Source: Eucommia ulmoides (Eukaryota; Streptophyta; Magnoliopsida; Garryales; Eucommiaceae). From it: a stretch of 64,000 nt of DNA. The position numbers and the translations under genes are program-made. Position 1 is the stretch's first letter, and each line of letters starts with the position of its first letter. The notes beneath the pieces were generated by a model. That model had not been told where the DNA came from. It saw only the letters and a list, made by a program, of their open reading frames with translations, and did no database searches. The DNA lies in assembly GCA_016647705.1 (NCBI GenBank), contig JAENRU010000484.1, positions 1,054,001 through 1,118,000 of the forward strand. Direction: 5' to 3'. Below are positions 43,315-55,130 of this stretch, in pieces.

Positions 43315-46300
43315 TCATTCACAAGATAGAAGTATCTTTCCAATGTGCTGGCTGCTCTCCATAATCCGGTGACCCTCTGCTGCCTCCGCTAACGGAAGTT
43401 GCTTAAAGATCACCGGTTTTACTTTTCCAGCAGCAATTGCTGGCCAAACATTTTTCTCTACCTCACTTACAATCTGAGCTTTGTTTTCAGTATTTCTATT
43501 TCTCAAACCAGCAGCTACATGAAAAATAAAAACAAAAGGCATAAACACACAATTGTTATTATTACTTTGGTATTTTAGATCCCATTTGGTTATTGTTTGT
43601 GTTCCCAGCTTCCTGCTCCCAATTTTTTTGAAATAATATACAGAAATGTGTTTTGTAAACATGTTTATATTCCCAAAATTTTGGGAGTAATAAGAGAGTA
43701 TTTCCTGAATTCCTTAAGAATTTGAGAAACAAAAAAAATAAAAAAAAAATTGATTCTTATTCACTCCCACAAAAACTATTCTCACTACCACCTTACCAGC
43801 TGCTACCACCATCCTGCCGGCCACCATACATTTAGAGGGAAAAAAAATGTTGCAACTTGCAACCAGACACGTTTCTTGTTTTTAACATTCTATTCTCAAC
43901 TACTCATAAATTAAAAGAAACAATTTCAAGACAATGATTGTTGTCAAACATGTTTCCATTCCCAGAATACTTCAGAATGGAAACAGAATTTCCATCTCAG
44001 TTTATTGGAAGTAGAAACAGAAAAACAGAAACACTAACCAAAACGCAACCTAGACGTCTATGCTCGAAAACCAACAAAACTGAAGCATATACATAAACAT
44101 ACCTTGAACGGTGAGTCGTCTTGCAAGCATACCAACGAGATTTACTTGGGTTATAGTTCCACCCATAAAGCCAATTATGAATAGCCTCCCATCGAAATTA
44201 AGGCTGTCGAGGTTTCGTTGAAAGTAAGGTCCCCCAACGTTATCCAATATGACATCAACACCTATTGAAAATAACCATTCACAAATTAAAAAAGGCAGCC
44301 TAATGCCTGAAGGTTTCTGCCATTACGGGGTCTGAGGAGAGCGAGATGTACGCAACCTTACCCTTGTATATGGAGGTGTCGTTTGTTTAAATTGAAAAAA
44401 ACGTGGTATATATCATATCACATTAACAAAAACTAAAAGCCAAAGCTCTAACCCTATATAATCTCACTTTGATAAAGTTTTTCTTACGAGTTTCAAGCAT
44501 TAAAAGCTCTAACCATATTCGCATCCCTCCTCTCCATCCAAATAGACCATTAGGGATCATTTGGTTGTCCTTCAAATCGCAAATCGGACCACTTTAAAAT
44601 TAGTCAATTTATAAAGCGTTGTATTTAATTGTAAAAACTTAAAACACTTGTTGCCCATTTGGTTTTCTAGATAATTCTATTTTATGAATTATCTTATTTT
44701 TGATGAATTGATCTGTATCTCTCTCCATTTAGCTATGATTTAATCAAATTTATACATTATTTTCTTGAACTTTGAAGAAAGAAATAAACAATTATTTTAA
44801 CTGCATTAAACTTTAACCTATATTTTCCTCTAATTACATCGACAATAGCACCTTAACTAGAGAACTAAAGCTATTGGCTAGCTAATTTAAGTATTTTTAA
44901 TTTTTACAAGCTAACACTAAATTATATAACAATAACAACTAAACATTTATCCCACTTAAATAGGATCGGTTACATACTTACATAAATCCGTTTACGCTAT
45001 AGTATCGATCAAGGGTCATTCCCTCGGTCAGGTTTAATGTCATCAAATCAATTCTGATAGTCTTGAACCAAATCTTCTTAGGCCTAACTCTCCCTCTAAT
45101 AGACCCCCCCGCACTTGAACTAAATAGCATTTTCTAACTAGTGCTTCTATGGGTCGTCTATGTACATTTCCAAACCATTATAAACGATTTTCTTTCCTCT
45201 TCTCTTCGATGCGTGTTATTCCTAAATTCTCTTTAATAGTTTTATTCTTAATTTTATCCATTCACGCGTTCTCACCTATTCACCGTAGCATCCTCAATTC
45301 TATCACACCAATTTTTATAAATTGACTAACTTAAAAATAGTACAATTTGAGAATTGAATGACAACCAAACGGACCCTTAAACTAACTAGCTAACCATTTG
45401 GGTTTTGCTTTTAATAGGAGCAAAATATAGCCATAGTTTATTTCATACGTAAATGGAGATATCTAAATCAATTATTCCAAATTAAGATAATTTACGCAAC
45501 CAAACAGTCCCTTACCTTTTCCTCCTGTTTCTTCCTTCACACGTGCAGCAAAGTCTTCCGTCTTGTAGTTGATGCAAACATCGGCCCCTAAATCCTTGCA
45601 AGCAGCTAATTTTTCTTCACTACCTGACGAACACAATTTTTATATGATTTGACAAAAGATATTGAAATTGAATACAAACAAATCACCGCTATGAAAAAGA
45701 TCATAAATTAAGAATTTTTGGTATCGAACCTGCCGTCACAAATACTTTGACTCCGTAATATTTAGCGATTTGAATTGCAAAGGTGCCGATTCCACTGGAG
45801 CCTCCATGTATCTAATAATAAATCAGTTAAGAGTCATTTAATTCAACATAGAACCGTTTGTGTAAACAAAAAGAGCGCGATATTAAATTACCTTGGACTC
45901 GTGTCGAGTTCAAACTTCAAATTCAATGAATATACAATCAAAAACAATATAATATGATTACGGTTGGTTATTTTTGAACTCTGTTTTCCCTGGAATTCAC
46001 AAGTGAGGCACCCAAGTATTTTGAAGATTCAACGTCAAAGGCAATATCTTCGATTCTTCATCACTCCACAAGCAAGAACTTGACTTGCCCATGAATGTGA
46101 AGAAACAAAAACAAACATATCTATATGATGAGGAGTATTTCTACATGGCCATTTGCACGACTGAGAAGCTGCCATGTGGTAGAAGGGCACATGCATGTCG
46201 ATGACATGTTAACCATCCACCATTGATCAGCCACGTCACCACTTGTTGAAGACCGATCAGAGGGGTCCAAGTGTTGGGCACTTCCCTCTTTTTGGCCGAC

Positions 46301-47679
46301 CACGTCACCCTACCTAGTCCGATCAACGGATGGGGACCGGGAAGGCTCTTCACGCCACTAGAGGGCTCTATACTCCCATGGGTTGGGCTCTATCTCCAAC
46401 ATCACTCCGGTAGGCCCATGGGCTTCATTTGATGGGCCCAAAGGCTAAATCATGCCATGCGTCATCCTATTCGTCACGTGCTAGATTACATTAATGATCC
46501 GAGCTTAGACCCTAATTTTCCGGGGCTAATTTGATACCCTCTCTTATGTATAGCGGAACTACTGATGCCTCCACATAGGAGAGATTTAATCTAAATCACT
46601 TGAACTCCCATTTTTCCCCAAGCTCTTACTCTAACGCCGAAGGGACTTTCTAGGTACACCACAATGGGCTTTGTGCAATTTTTTGCTCGGACTCCAAACA
46701 TTTAACTAAGGAATGCTCATAGGACAAAACAACCCGCACCCAGAACACCACCTCAACAACAACTCACCCCTGTGGACCCTGACCGTACCAACTAAAGATG
46801 TCAACTAATTTCTGACACCAACACTATATAATTAATCAGGACGGTTTTTGAATCTGAAGATGTTTTGATGGTTGAGATTATTATTTTTTGGTTTTAGATT
46901 AAAAGTTGAACATTTGAGGGAAATATGCGATAAATCAGGGGTCAGGACAGATGAATCCAAAGGCGTTTTTGATGTAAAATCGAGGGTTTTAGATCAAAAT
47001 TTGAACAATTGAGGGTAGCAAATTCCCGCCTAAATATTTCCTTCTTACCCTTATCTTCCCTAACATATAGTCATGGGCCCCATATTTTTCTTTATCTCCT
47101 ACTTAAACCTCCAAAATCTCAACTCGTTTTATTTTCAACAATAATTTAAATTACAAGAGTATTTGCTAGTTTATGTATGGCATTAATGAGAAGTTCTTGT
47201 GAATTAAATGACCATTTTTGACACAAACATGTGGAGATGTTCCACAATTATCATTCATGAAGCTTTTCGAACACATTAGAAAATAGAAGGGACATTTTAA
47301 AAAACAGAAATTAGACACAAAGTATGAATTGATGCTTCAAAAATATATAATAATCATAAATTACCAGGAAAGTTTCTCCTTTAGATAGGTGACTCATCAT
47401 AAAGACAGTCGACCAAACTGTGCATACAACTTCCGGGAAACTCGCGGCATCTTTCAAAGAGATGCCAGGTGGCACCGGAAGGACTTGTCCAGCTGGTACA
47501 GCTACTTTCTCTGCATAACCCCCTCCACCAAGGAGAGCACATACCTGTACACCACAGTTTCTCACATCACCCAAAGCTTACAGTCTTTTATTTCCAAACA
47601 ATTCTTAAAAATATATTAGCCGTAGAAACCACAAGTTAGGGTTGCATTTTGGTTTGTGTTTTTGTTTCTTTTTCTTTTT

Positions 47680-47711
<32 letters not shown>

Positions 47712-49412
47712 TTTTTTTTTTTTGGTTTGGATTCTTTGAAAATTTTGAAAGATAAACATTAGAAAAGAAGTACAAATAATTTTGTTTACAAATATATAAG
47801 CCACATAAACCATAAATTAGGATTGCATTTGGTTAGTATGTTTGTCTCTTTTTTTTTTCTCCCCTTGAATTTTGAAAGAGCGACATTAAAAAAAAAGAAG
47901 TGTTTTTTTTGTTCCCAGAACTAGTTTTTGCACATGCTTTTTTGTTTCTGAACTCTTCAGCAAAGAAGCAGAAACATAAAAACTAACCGAATGCTACTGC
48001 AAACCCAACTTCAGTACCAAAATATGCGCAACTTTCTGCACACAGACTCAATCATTGCTGAATTTTTGAAAACAAACATGGTTTTTTTTTTCTCAATTTT
48101 TTTTTTTTTTGGGTTGTGTGTGTGTGTGTCTAGCAGCTAGCTCAATCCACCAATTATCACACACACACACACACACACACGCATAAAACACATGTAGTTC
48201 CAAATTTTAATAGTCCATAATTAGGGGGCAATCCACTATTTAAATTTCTTTTATGAAAAACCTGTTCTGGAGCTAATATTTCAGTTTCACCATTTTTTTG
48301 ACCCATGAATACCAAAACACAGTTCCACTGCCCAAAAGATATTCAAATACTTTCATTTGTACTGCTATACAGGAAAAAAATGTCAAGCTCAAATGCTCAC
48401 AAAAGTAGAATCATAAGATTTGTGCATTTTGTTTCATCTTTTCAATCAACGTAATAGACACTCAAGAACTTTAACTTGAACTTCTATATTCGAGGTAAAT
48501 GTCAAATTCAAAAGCTCAAAAGTAGAAAAACAAGTAAGATTTATGCATCTTGGTCCATATTTTTTTTCTTTTATCCTGATGTATTTGTTTCATCCTTTCT
48601 GTATGCAAATGATCAACCGTACAGACATTCAAGTACTTTCACAGTTTCACTTTCACTCCTATCCCCTAGATAAATGTAAACTCCAAAAGCTCAAAAAGTA
48701 GAAGATTAAGGTTTATGCATTTTGGTTCATACTTTTTGCATGCAAATGATCAACATAATAACATTCAAATACTTCCACTTGTACTCCTAATCTCAAATAG
48801 TATAATCAAAAATAAGATTTATGCATTTTGTTTCATCTTCTTCTATGCAAATGATCATCTATTAATGGCAGAAAGAAAGAAAACATATATTTACTGAATA
48901 CCCCATAGAACAGACAGTACTACTTTTAATCAGAGAGATAGAGATAGAAATTCAATTATTAGTAATCAACCAAATATCAATCAAAATGGAAATTAGGTTC
49001 ATCAATTTTATTTCACTGGACTATCATCTGTGCATGTTAAGGTTCCTCCATTTCTATTTTCACCTTTTGATATAAAAAGAACAGCGAAAACATTATAAAG
49101 TCTCCAGAGGAATTGTTAATCTTCAATAGCGGAATTGAAATCGAAATCTCCGGAACTCACCTCGTCGCCGATTTTCCAGCGAGAAACGTTTTTGCCGACG
49201 GCCTCGATAGTTCCGGAACATTCGAGACCTGGATAGGAACTCGCACCCTTGGGCGGAGGGTACGAGCCCTTGCGCTGGAGAGTATCGGCTCGGTTGAGAG
49301 CGGTGGCCGCGACTCTGATCAAAACTTCGTCGTCTCCGATTTGTGGATCTTCCACTTCTTGAATCTTCAGCACTTCCGGATCTCCGGGGGTCGTGATCAC
49401 TACGGCCTTCAT
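43315..49412 (-). CDS. PIG3/zeta-crystallin-like quinone oxidoreductase, six exons, apparently intact
   Basis: Minus strand. Coding exons: 49161-49412, 47365-47544, 45730-45811, 45516-45623, 44103-44261 and 43315-43514. All introns are GT-AG with matching phases, giving 981 nt (326 codons plus stop), the usual family length (Arabidopsis relative At4g21580, about 325 residues). The medium-chain dehydrogenase fold is visible: GroES-like half (ALNRADTLQRKG, SYPGLECSGTIE, WKIGDE; residues 35-85), GGGGYAEKVAVPAGQVLPVP (about 90-110) and the Rossmann nucleotide-binding motif HGGSSGIGTFAIQIAK (146-161), then ADVCINYKTEDF, VILDNVGGPYF, LDSLNFDGRL, and the ending EGHRIMESSQHIGKILL. No zinc ligands are expected. 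Relatives reduce quinones with NADPH. Two dead relatives occur in the window; this is the only complete one. Introns hold an LTR, a LINE, a SINE scrap and a MITE. Confidence 0.93.
43577..44052. mobile_element. Probable MITE in the last intron of the oxidoreductase gene
   Basis: The ends form an imperfect inverted repeat: ATCCCATTTGGTTATTGTTT on the left; the right end read backwards begins GGTTGCGTTTTGGTTAGTGT. TAG flanks both sides. The words GTTTCTGTTTC and GGGAAT inside resemble the PIF/Harbinger-like family at 2542 and 54660. The sequence is intronic and removed from mRNA. Confidence 0.5.
44316..44372 (-). mobile_element. Au SINE fragment
   Basis: On the minus strand it reads AAGGGTAAGGTTGCGTACA, then CTCAGACCCCGTAATGG, the central part of the Au SINE (the CAAGG..AAGG.TGCGTACA...CCCCGGACCCC region). 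The tRNA-like head is missing. Located in intron 5 of the oxidoreductase gene. Confidence 0.6.
44925..45310 (-). mobile_element. 3' end of an RTE-type LINE in intron 4 of the oxidoreductase gene
   Basis: Minus-strand frames read the end of the RTE ORF: IRNKTIKENLGI, then RIEEKRKENRL.WFGNVHRR, RPKKIWFKTIRIDL, MTLNLTEGMTLDR. The 3' end includes CTATAGCGTAAACGG and an AGTTGTTATTGTT tail. Opposite in orientation to the copy at 38235. Contains stops; 5'-truncated. Confidence 0.8.
46126..46823 (+). mobile_element. Solo LTR (698 bp) in intron 2 of the oxidoreductase gene
   Basis: Starts TGATGAGG and ends CTGACACCAACA, flanked by an exact CTATA duplication (46121-46125 and 46824-46828). No internal region or second LTR is attached. 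Inside: GGGCCCA-rich stretch, TATGTATA-type promoter region near 46545, TCTAACGCCGAAGGGAC and GCTTTGTGCAA, as in the other gypsy-type LTRs here. It is inserted antisense to the host gene. Confidence 0.85.
47545..49160 (-). other. Intron 1 of the oxidoreductase gene, with internal repeats
   Basis: Carries a (TTTC)n run (47668-47710), a (TG)n / (AC)n pair that can fold back (48117-48129 and 48160-48180), and four spaced copies of a phrase like ATGCAAATGATCAAC followed by CATTCAAATACTTCCAC (about 48380-48850). Parts are duplicated at 3184-3838. Confidence 0.6.
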
Positions 49413-50590
49413 CGTCGTTGTCGTTCGCCGGCGACGGTGGAATCGGGCGAGATAATCAACTTTATCAAAACGATAGACTGGTGAGCTCTAGTGACGAAAC
49501 CATCATTTGAAGAGGCTGAATTTCACTATTAGTCCTTAAAGTTTAGAGACATTGTTAATTTAGTCACCAAAGGTTTAATCTTTATATTTGAGTCCTAAAA
49601 TTGTAAAAGTTGTTTAAATAAATTACACCTTCTACCCCTAACCTTTGAGTGTAATCTCATTTTACCACAATTTTTTTAATTATTGTAATTTTTCCCCTAA
49701 ATTTTAGTTTTCAATTAATTTGGACCAACCAACTAATTCGTGTGCCTAATTTTTTTCTTGGAATAATTGGAACTAGCCTTACTTTTTAAAAAATAAATGC
49801 AAATGGTTCATAAGCTCAAACAAATCAAATTGAACATATGTACAGTGTTTATATTTAGTAGGCAAATATATATTTTAAATCATCTAATTATTGACACATT
49901 CCTATGTAGTCTAATAAGTTTTTTCGTTTCAGTTTAAATCCTCTAAATATATACTCAATTTTAAATGGTCATTCTGTTATATTTTCTATTCAATCTAACA
50001 TAAATGAGGAGTAAAAACGTATTTTACCATTTTTTTTTATTTCTTTTTCACTCTCTCCGCCAGACATCACCCCCTGTAACAAGAAGTGAATCACCCCCTG
50101 TTACGGGGATGAACTACTCCCGTAACAGGAGGTGATGTCCGATGAGGAGAGGGAGAGGTGAAAAAGAAAAAGAAAAAATAAAAGAAAAGGGAAAGAAAAG
50201 AAAAAATAAAAGAAAAGAAAAAATAAAAAAATAGTAAAAGACCGTTTTATCCCTCATTTCTGTTAGATTTGATGAAAAATGTAACAAAATGACCATTTAA
50301 AACTGAGTGCATACTTAAAGGGTTTAAACTGAAACGAAAAAATTTATTGGACTATATAAAAACGTGTCAATAGTTAGAAGATTTAAAATGTATTTTTTCC
50401 TATTTAATATGTCAGTATTCTAGATATTTATTTTTAATTAATGTTGTATTTCAATTTATTTATTTTTTGGAAAATTTGTTGTAATTTGATATTTATTGTC
50501 ATGTATTTAAAGAAGTTAAAAAAAAATTGTTGGGTAATAAAATGTTGGATAGGAAATATGTATCATCATACATCTAAAGAAAAAAATTGT
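49413..50590 (-). promoter_or_regulatory. 5' flank of the intact oxidoreductase gene and AT-rich spacer
   Basis: The first 150 bases upstream of the ATG match the flank of the orphan exon 1 (52168-52310), so the promoter-proximal DNA was duplicated with the gene. No certain TATA box. The stretch 49600-50480 holds phrases typical of MITE ends and a purine/pyrimidine-rich run (50150-50230), with no gene. Confidence 0.4.
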
Positions 50591-50983
50591 AGCCCACTCC
50601 CCCACTCATGGCAGGATGTCCGACCACTCTCACCGGTGGTCTTCCGCCCAAAATTGCATTGTTGGATGAGAGCACCCGAGCTAGAGATGAAGGGGAGAGA
50701 ACCCTCCCTTGAATCCGAAGGGTGTCCACTGTACCGATAAGAAGTTGAGAGAGTTCTCCGACGAGCTAGACTCCAAACTCAGACTGGAATTGGAAAAGAA
50801 AAAACAAAGGGAGGAAAAGAGATCAATAGGGTGCATTTTAGAAAAGAACTCAAGTGTGGAAAGGATACTGTGCACTGGACAAAATGGGAGCTCTCTGAAA
50901 ACTGTCAGTATTGAGAACAGTGGTCTGTGCCAGACATAAGTCCCAAGCACCACGCTCCTCGAGGTTCATGACTGGAGAGAACC
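50591..50983 (+). other. Remnant of an LTR element's internal region (not recognised)
   Basis: Less AT-rich than its surroundings and immediately upstream of an LTR in the same orientation. Ends in ACTGGAGAGAACC, a possible polypurine tract. A frame to 50939 contains a Glu/Lys-rich stretch (SDELDSKLRLELEKKKQREE). No family identified. May be the 3' remnant of the element whose LTR follows. Confidence 0.35.
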
Positions 50984-51780
50984 TGATGTGGGAAAAATCC
51001 ACCGCCCACCGAGCTTCAATTAGCGGTCACCGTGTGGCAGGATGACCTTATGTTAGCTTCCACCTCACCAACAGAATAGTCCCATGGTGATTAACTGCGT
51101 GGCATTCTCCGTTCTCCGACCAGTGACCTAGATAGTTTAAGTGAAGTACTCCCAACGATCTCTGACTAGCAAGCATGAGCCCCTCACCTTTTGTTGACTC
51201 TCATGGTTCCAAGCTTCGACCTTTATGTGGTAGCCTCATGTGGTCTATCATGACCTAGCCGAACACCGGCCAACGACCAGCGCTGAGGGGATCTTCACCA
51301 TGGCTTCCGAATTGATTCACGACTGGCAACCTCGTGTGCCACTAGTAGAGGCTCCTTCATCCCTGTGGGCTCGGCTCTCTCTTCTCATAATCTGGGTCAG
51401 TCCATAGGCTCCTCTTGGTGGGCCGAAGGATAAGACCCAATGGCCTAATTACCTTACACGCCTTTCTATTGGGCACGCGTTGAGTTACTATAAGTAACCT
51501 AGCCTATAAATACCTTAGCATTCAATGTCCTAGGTAATGCTCAACTACTCACTTGAAGCATATAATTGTCTATTTTCACGCCGGATAGATTTCGTTAGAC
51601 ACAATCCAACAGATCTTTGTGCAAATATTAGCTTGTACTTATAGATTAGACCGTTAAATATTGATTATTAACCGCAACCTGTAGTGACCTCCGTACTCAC
51701 CTCCACCTCAATAAGAAAATTTCACATGTGCGTTGATTGGACCAATTGCAGTTGTTAACCAATTTTAGATCCGAAGACTA
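50984..51780 (+). mobile_element. LTR of a gypsy-type element (3' boundary uncertain)
   Basis: Starts TGATGTGGGAAAAATCC, nearly the same first 17 bases as the LTR at 26606. It contains a GGGCC-rich stretch, TATAAATA at about 51504, TTTTCACGCCGGATAG at 51576 and TCTTTGTGCAA. Homology to oxidoreductase intron 1 resumes at about 51790, so the element ends shortly before. No target duplication was found; the left side carries the internal remnant, not host intron. Confidence 0.6.
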
Positions 51781-51915
51781 TAATTTCTTAATGTTATGGT
51801 TCCTCCAATTCTATTTTCCTTTTTTGACATAAAAAGAACAGCGAAAACATCAAACATTCCAGAGAAATTGTTAATCTTCAATGGCGGAATTGAAATTGAA
51901 ATCTACGGAACTCAC

Positions 51916-52167
51916 CTCGTCGCCGATTTTCCAGCGAGTAACGTTTCTTCCGACGGCATCGATAGTTCCGGAACATTCGAGACCTGGATAGGGACTCGTC
52001 CCCTTGGGCAGCGAGTACGAGCCCTTAAGCTGGAGAGTGTCGGTTCGGTTGACGGCGGTGGCGGCGACTCTGATAAGAACTTCGTCGTCTCCGACTTGTG
52101 GATCTTCCACTTCTTGAATCTGCAGCACTTCCGGACCGCCGGGGGTTGTGATCACGGCAGCCTTCAT
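51916..52167 (-). pseudogene. Orphan exon 1 of a third quinone oxidoreductase copy
   Basis: Minus-strand 84-codon exon from ATG at 52167 to the donor GAG/GTGAGT at 51915. It is collinear with exon 1 of the intact gene and has no stops: MKAAVITTPGGPEVLQIQE, then VAATAVNRTDTLQLKG, YPGLECSGTIDAVG, WKIGDE. About 125 bases of intron 1 remain, then an LTR. The next oxidoreductase exon downstream is exon 1 of the intact gene, so no exon 2 of its own is present. It might be spliced onto exon 2 of the intact gene (47365-47544), but this is untested. Most likely a truncated tandem duplicate with its 5' flank. Confidence 0.85.
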
Positions 52168-54655
52168 CGTCGTTGTCGTTTGCTGGCGACGGTCGATATA
52201 ATGAGTTCTCTAGTGACGAAAGGCACTTGATAATTTATTAGGCTGAATTTCACCATTAGTCATTGAAGTTTATAGTTATTGTTAATTTGGTCTCTAACGT
52301 TTTAATCTTTATATTTGAGTCCCTACATTTTTTAAAATTGTATTAAAATAAGGCTAAATTACAGTTTTGACCCCTAAAGTTTGAGTATAATATCAGTTTA
52401 CCCCTTAATAATTTGATTGTTTCACTGTGCCCCTGAAGTTTAGTTTTTATCAATTTAGTCCAATCATATAATCTCTGTCAATATTTTTTCGTTGAAATAA
52501 GGGACACAATGTAACGAAACTCAAACTTCAAGGATGTAACATTTAACATAACTTTTTTTTATGGTGCAAATTTTTTTATCATGTAAATGACTTAATCCAT
52601 CAATAAATTTGATTGCAATCTGGCAATCAGACCAAATTGATATGAGAATTAAATTCTAAAGGGTGAATTGCTACAATTGAAATATAGTGGGGGCAAAGTA
52701 AAATTACATTGAAATATCAAGGGATACAAAGTGAGATAATAATTGAAATTGTATTGTTCATCATTTGATGATACTTTTTTTGGGTGATTTTGACTTTTAC
52801 GTCCTTTTACTTTGTAAAATTATCATTTTAGTCCCTCTACTTAAAAAAACTACATTTTACTTACTTTTACTTTTGAACAAAGTGAGATATCATTTTTTCA
52901 TGCTTAAAAATGAATGAAATTAAATTTCCATCCAAATTTTGAATGAAATAGACAAAATTCTCTTTATTTTAATTTTTAAATTTAAATTTTAAAAATATTT
53001 ATAAGAAAAAATTAATTCAAAATTAAATAAATGATCAATTTCTTGTTTTTCATCCAAAAATTGGATGAAAATTTAATTTCATTTATTTTTAAACATGTTC
53101 CATTAATTTAAACGGAATAGGATAAAAGCCCAGGGATTGGTACCCTGTGTCCGCTTATAAGTTGCTATTTCAGTCACCAAATAACGAAGTGGGGCAATAC
53201 AACAAGAGCTCGCGTCTTTGAGTGAGGGATATTTTCCTAATACCTTAACTTAAATATTTTGAGTTATGTGAACTCGATTTAAAATTTATTAGGCGAGTGG
53301 GACCGCATGGAACGTTATAATATTGCTGCAAGAAGAACCACAAATCCTTTGTGGAAAATATACAAAAATAAATGCAAAAATGTAATGTTTAACTTATTTT
53401 ATGAGTGTAGACGGGAATAAAATATTAGAGGACAAAATTATAAGTTTCAAAAATTATAGGACTGAAAAACTTACAAACTTTGTTTATAGGATTAAAGAAT
53501 TATTGGCAGTTACCCGCAGTTCCTCGTTAGAGACTAAAACTATCAAATAATTTTTATTTTTTTTTAAGTGGGTTACGAAATCCTTACAATTACTTACTTT
53601 ATATATAATTTTTTTTAAAATAGCGATTCAAAATTATTTTATTAAAATTAAAATAACTATTATTTTACAAAAAAATTTCACCATCTAATTATATATTCAA
53701 ATTCATCTTAATAATATCTTTAAAATGATATTACATTCTCTATTTTTTTTATTAATTTTTAGATTCGTGTTATATTCAACATAATATTTTTATAATTTTT
53801 AATTTTCATATTCGTGTTACATTAACATGGTATTTCAGAACCTTCATAGTTTTTCATATCGTGTTGAATTCAGCATGGTATTTCATGATTTAACTATATA
53901 TTTAGATTTATCTGAATAAGATCTTCAACATGATACAACGTTCATTACTTTTTCATAAAAAAATTCACATTCGTATTACGTTCAACACAAAATTCATGTT
54001 TCACGTTATATTCAATATTGCAGAAGGACGAAATCGTCCAAATCTATTTTTTACTTTAAAATTGAGACTATTCAGTAACACAATTTCGGATAATGAGGAC
54101 TATTTTGTTTAATTTTAAAATTGTGAGATAACTTGGTAGATTTAGGTCCATATCAAGATCATCCGGTCATTTTTCCAAAATTAAATCACATTTTTGTACC
54201 AATGTCTGCTCAGTTTTTTATGCATATGCTCAAACTTTTGTAACTTGTTTTATACTTCACGGTACAAAAGAAGGATTATATTAGGTAACTCATTTTGTTT
54301 GAATTTTATGGGAGAAATTATATTTTTAGCCCTTAAAGTACGTAGTGGATGTCTACGTGGACCTTGAGATATTATTTGTTTCAATCTTTCAAAATTAAAA
54401 ATGTTATTAATGATTTTCAATGGACAATGAGGCGTGCTTAGCATGTGATTTTCTAATGAGAATATTTTTGTTATTTCATCACCCCATCAACCTTAAAACG
54501 TTTTTCTTTAACTTTTTTCTAACAATAATTTATTTTATGTGGAGAACGTCTTAGATTTAGTGGAGTGGTAAAATGACGAAAATGTCCCCATTAAAAGACT
54601 ATATAATGAGCACAATTCATTTTTCGTCTAATATGATTAACAAAGTTTTCAATTT
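52168..54655. other. AT-rich intergenic region
   Basis: The first 140 bases duplicate the 5' flank of the intact oxidoreductase gene. The rest contains MITE-end-like phrases (GACCCCTAAAGTTTGAGT at 52369 and CCCCTGAAGTTTAGTTTTTA at 52431). Related phrases with CATATTCGTGTTACATT and CAACATGGTATTTC recur at about 53765-53975. No gene recognised. Confidence 0.4.
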
Positions 54656-54659
54656 TACG

Positions 54660-55130
54660 AGGTAGCATTTGATTAGTGCTTTTACTTTTTTGTTTCTACT
54701 CCCAATAAACGTATAGAAACTCTGTTTCTGTTCTGGAGTATTTTGGGAATAGAAACATGTTTGGTAGCGACCATCGTTCTAAAATTGTTTTTTTTAATTT
54801 CTTTAAATGCATAACAATAAATAAACATATTTCGTGGGTGGTGATAGTTGGCGTGATGGTGGTGGTCGGCATGAGTGGTGGTGGTTGGCGTAGTGATTCT
54901 CAACATTTATTCTCAAGAAATGGTTTGCAAATGATTTTGTGAGAATGAAACAGAAACAATATTTCTTTTTATTTATCAAATTCTAGAAATTTCAAAAATA
55001 CTTTCAAATTTTTTAGAACATTTGGGATAAAAAATATGTTTACCAAACACGTTTCTGTATATTATTCTCAAAATTTTGGGAGCAAAAACAGAAATTAAGG
55101 AACATAACACCAAACAAACGGGGCCTAAGG
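54660..55130. mobile_element. Probable MITE of the GTTTGGT family
   Basis: The ends are imperfect inverted repeats (left GGTAGCATTTGATTAGTGCT, right read backwards GGCCCCGTTTGTTTGGTGTT). Inner inverted pieces include GGAATAGAAACATGTTTGGT against ACCAAACACGTTTCTGTAT. The target duplication could not be settled. Related by wording to the elements at 2542 and 63509. Confidence 0.5.

Noticed and set aside
49113-49484. Plus-strand open frames opposite oxidoreductase exon 1 (also 51796-52230)
   Set aside because: Antisense shadows of the conserved exon 1. The minus strand carries the family motifs and splice sites.
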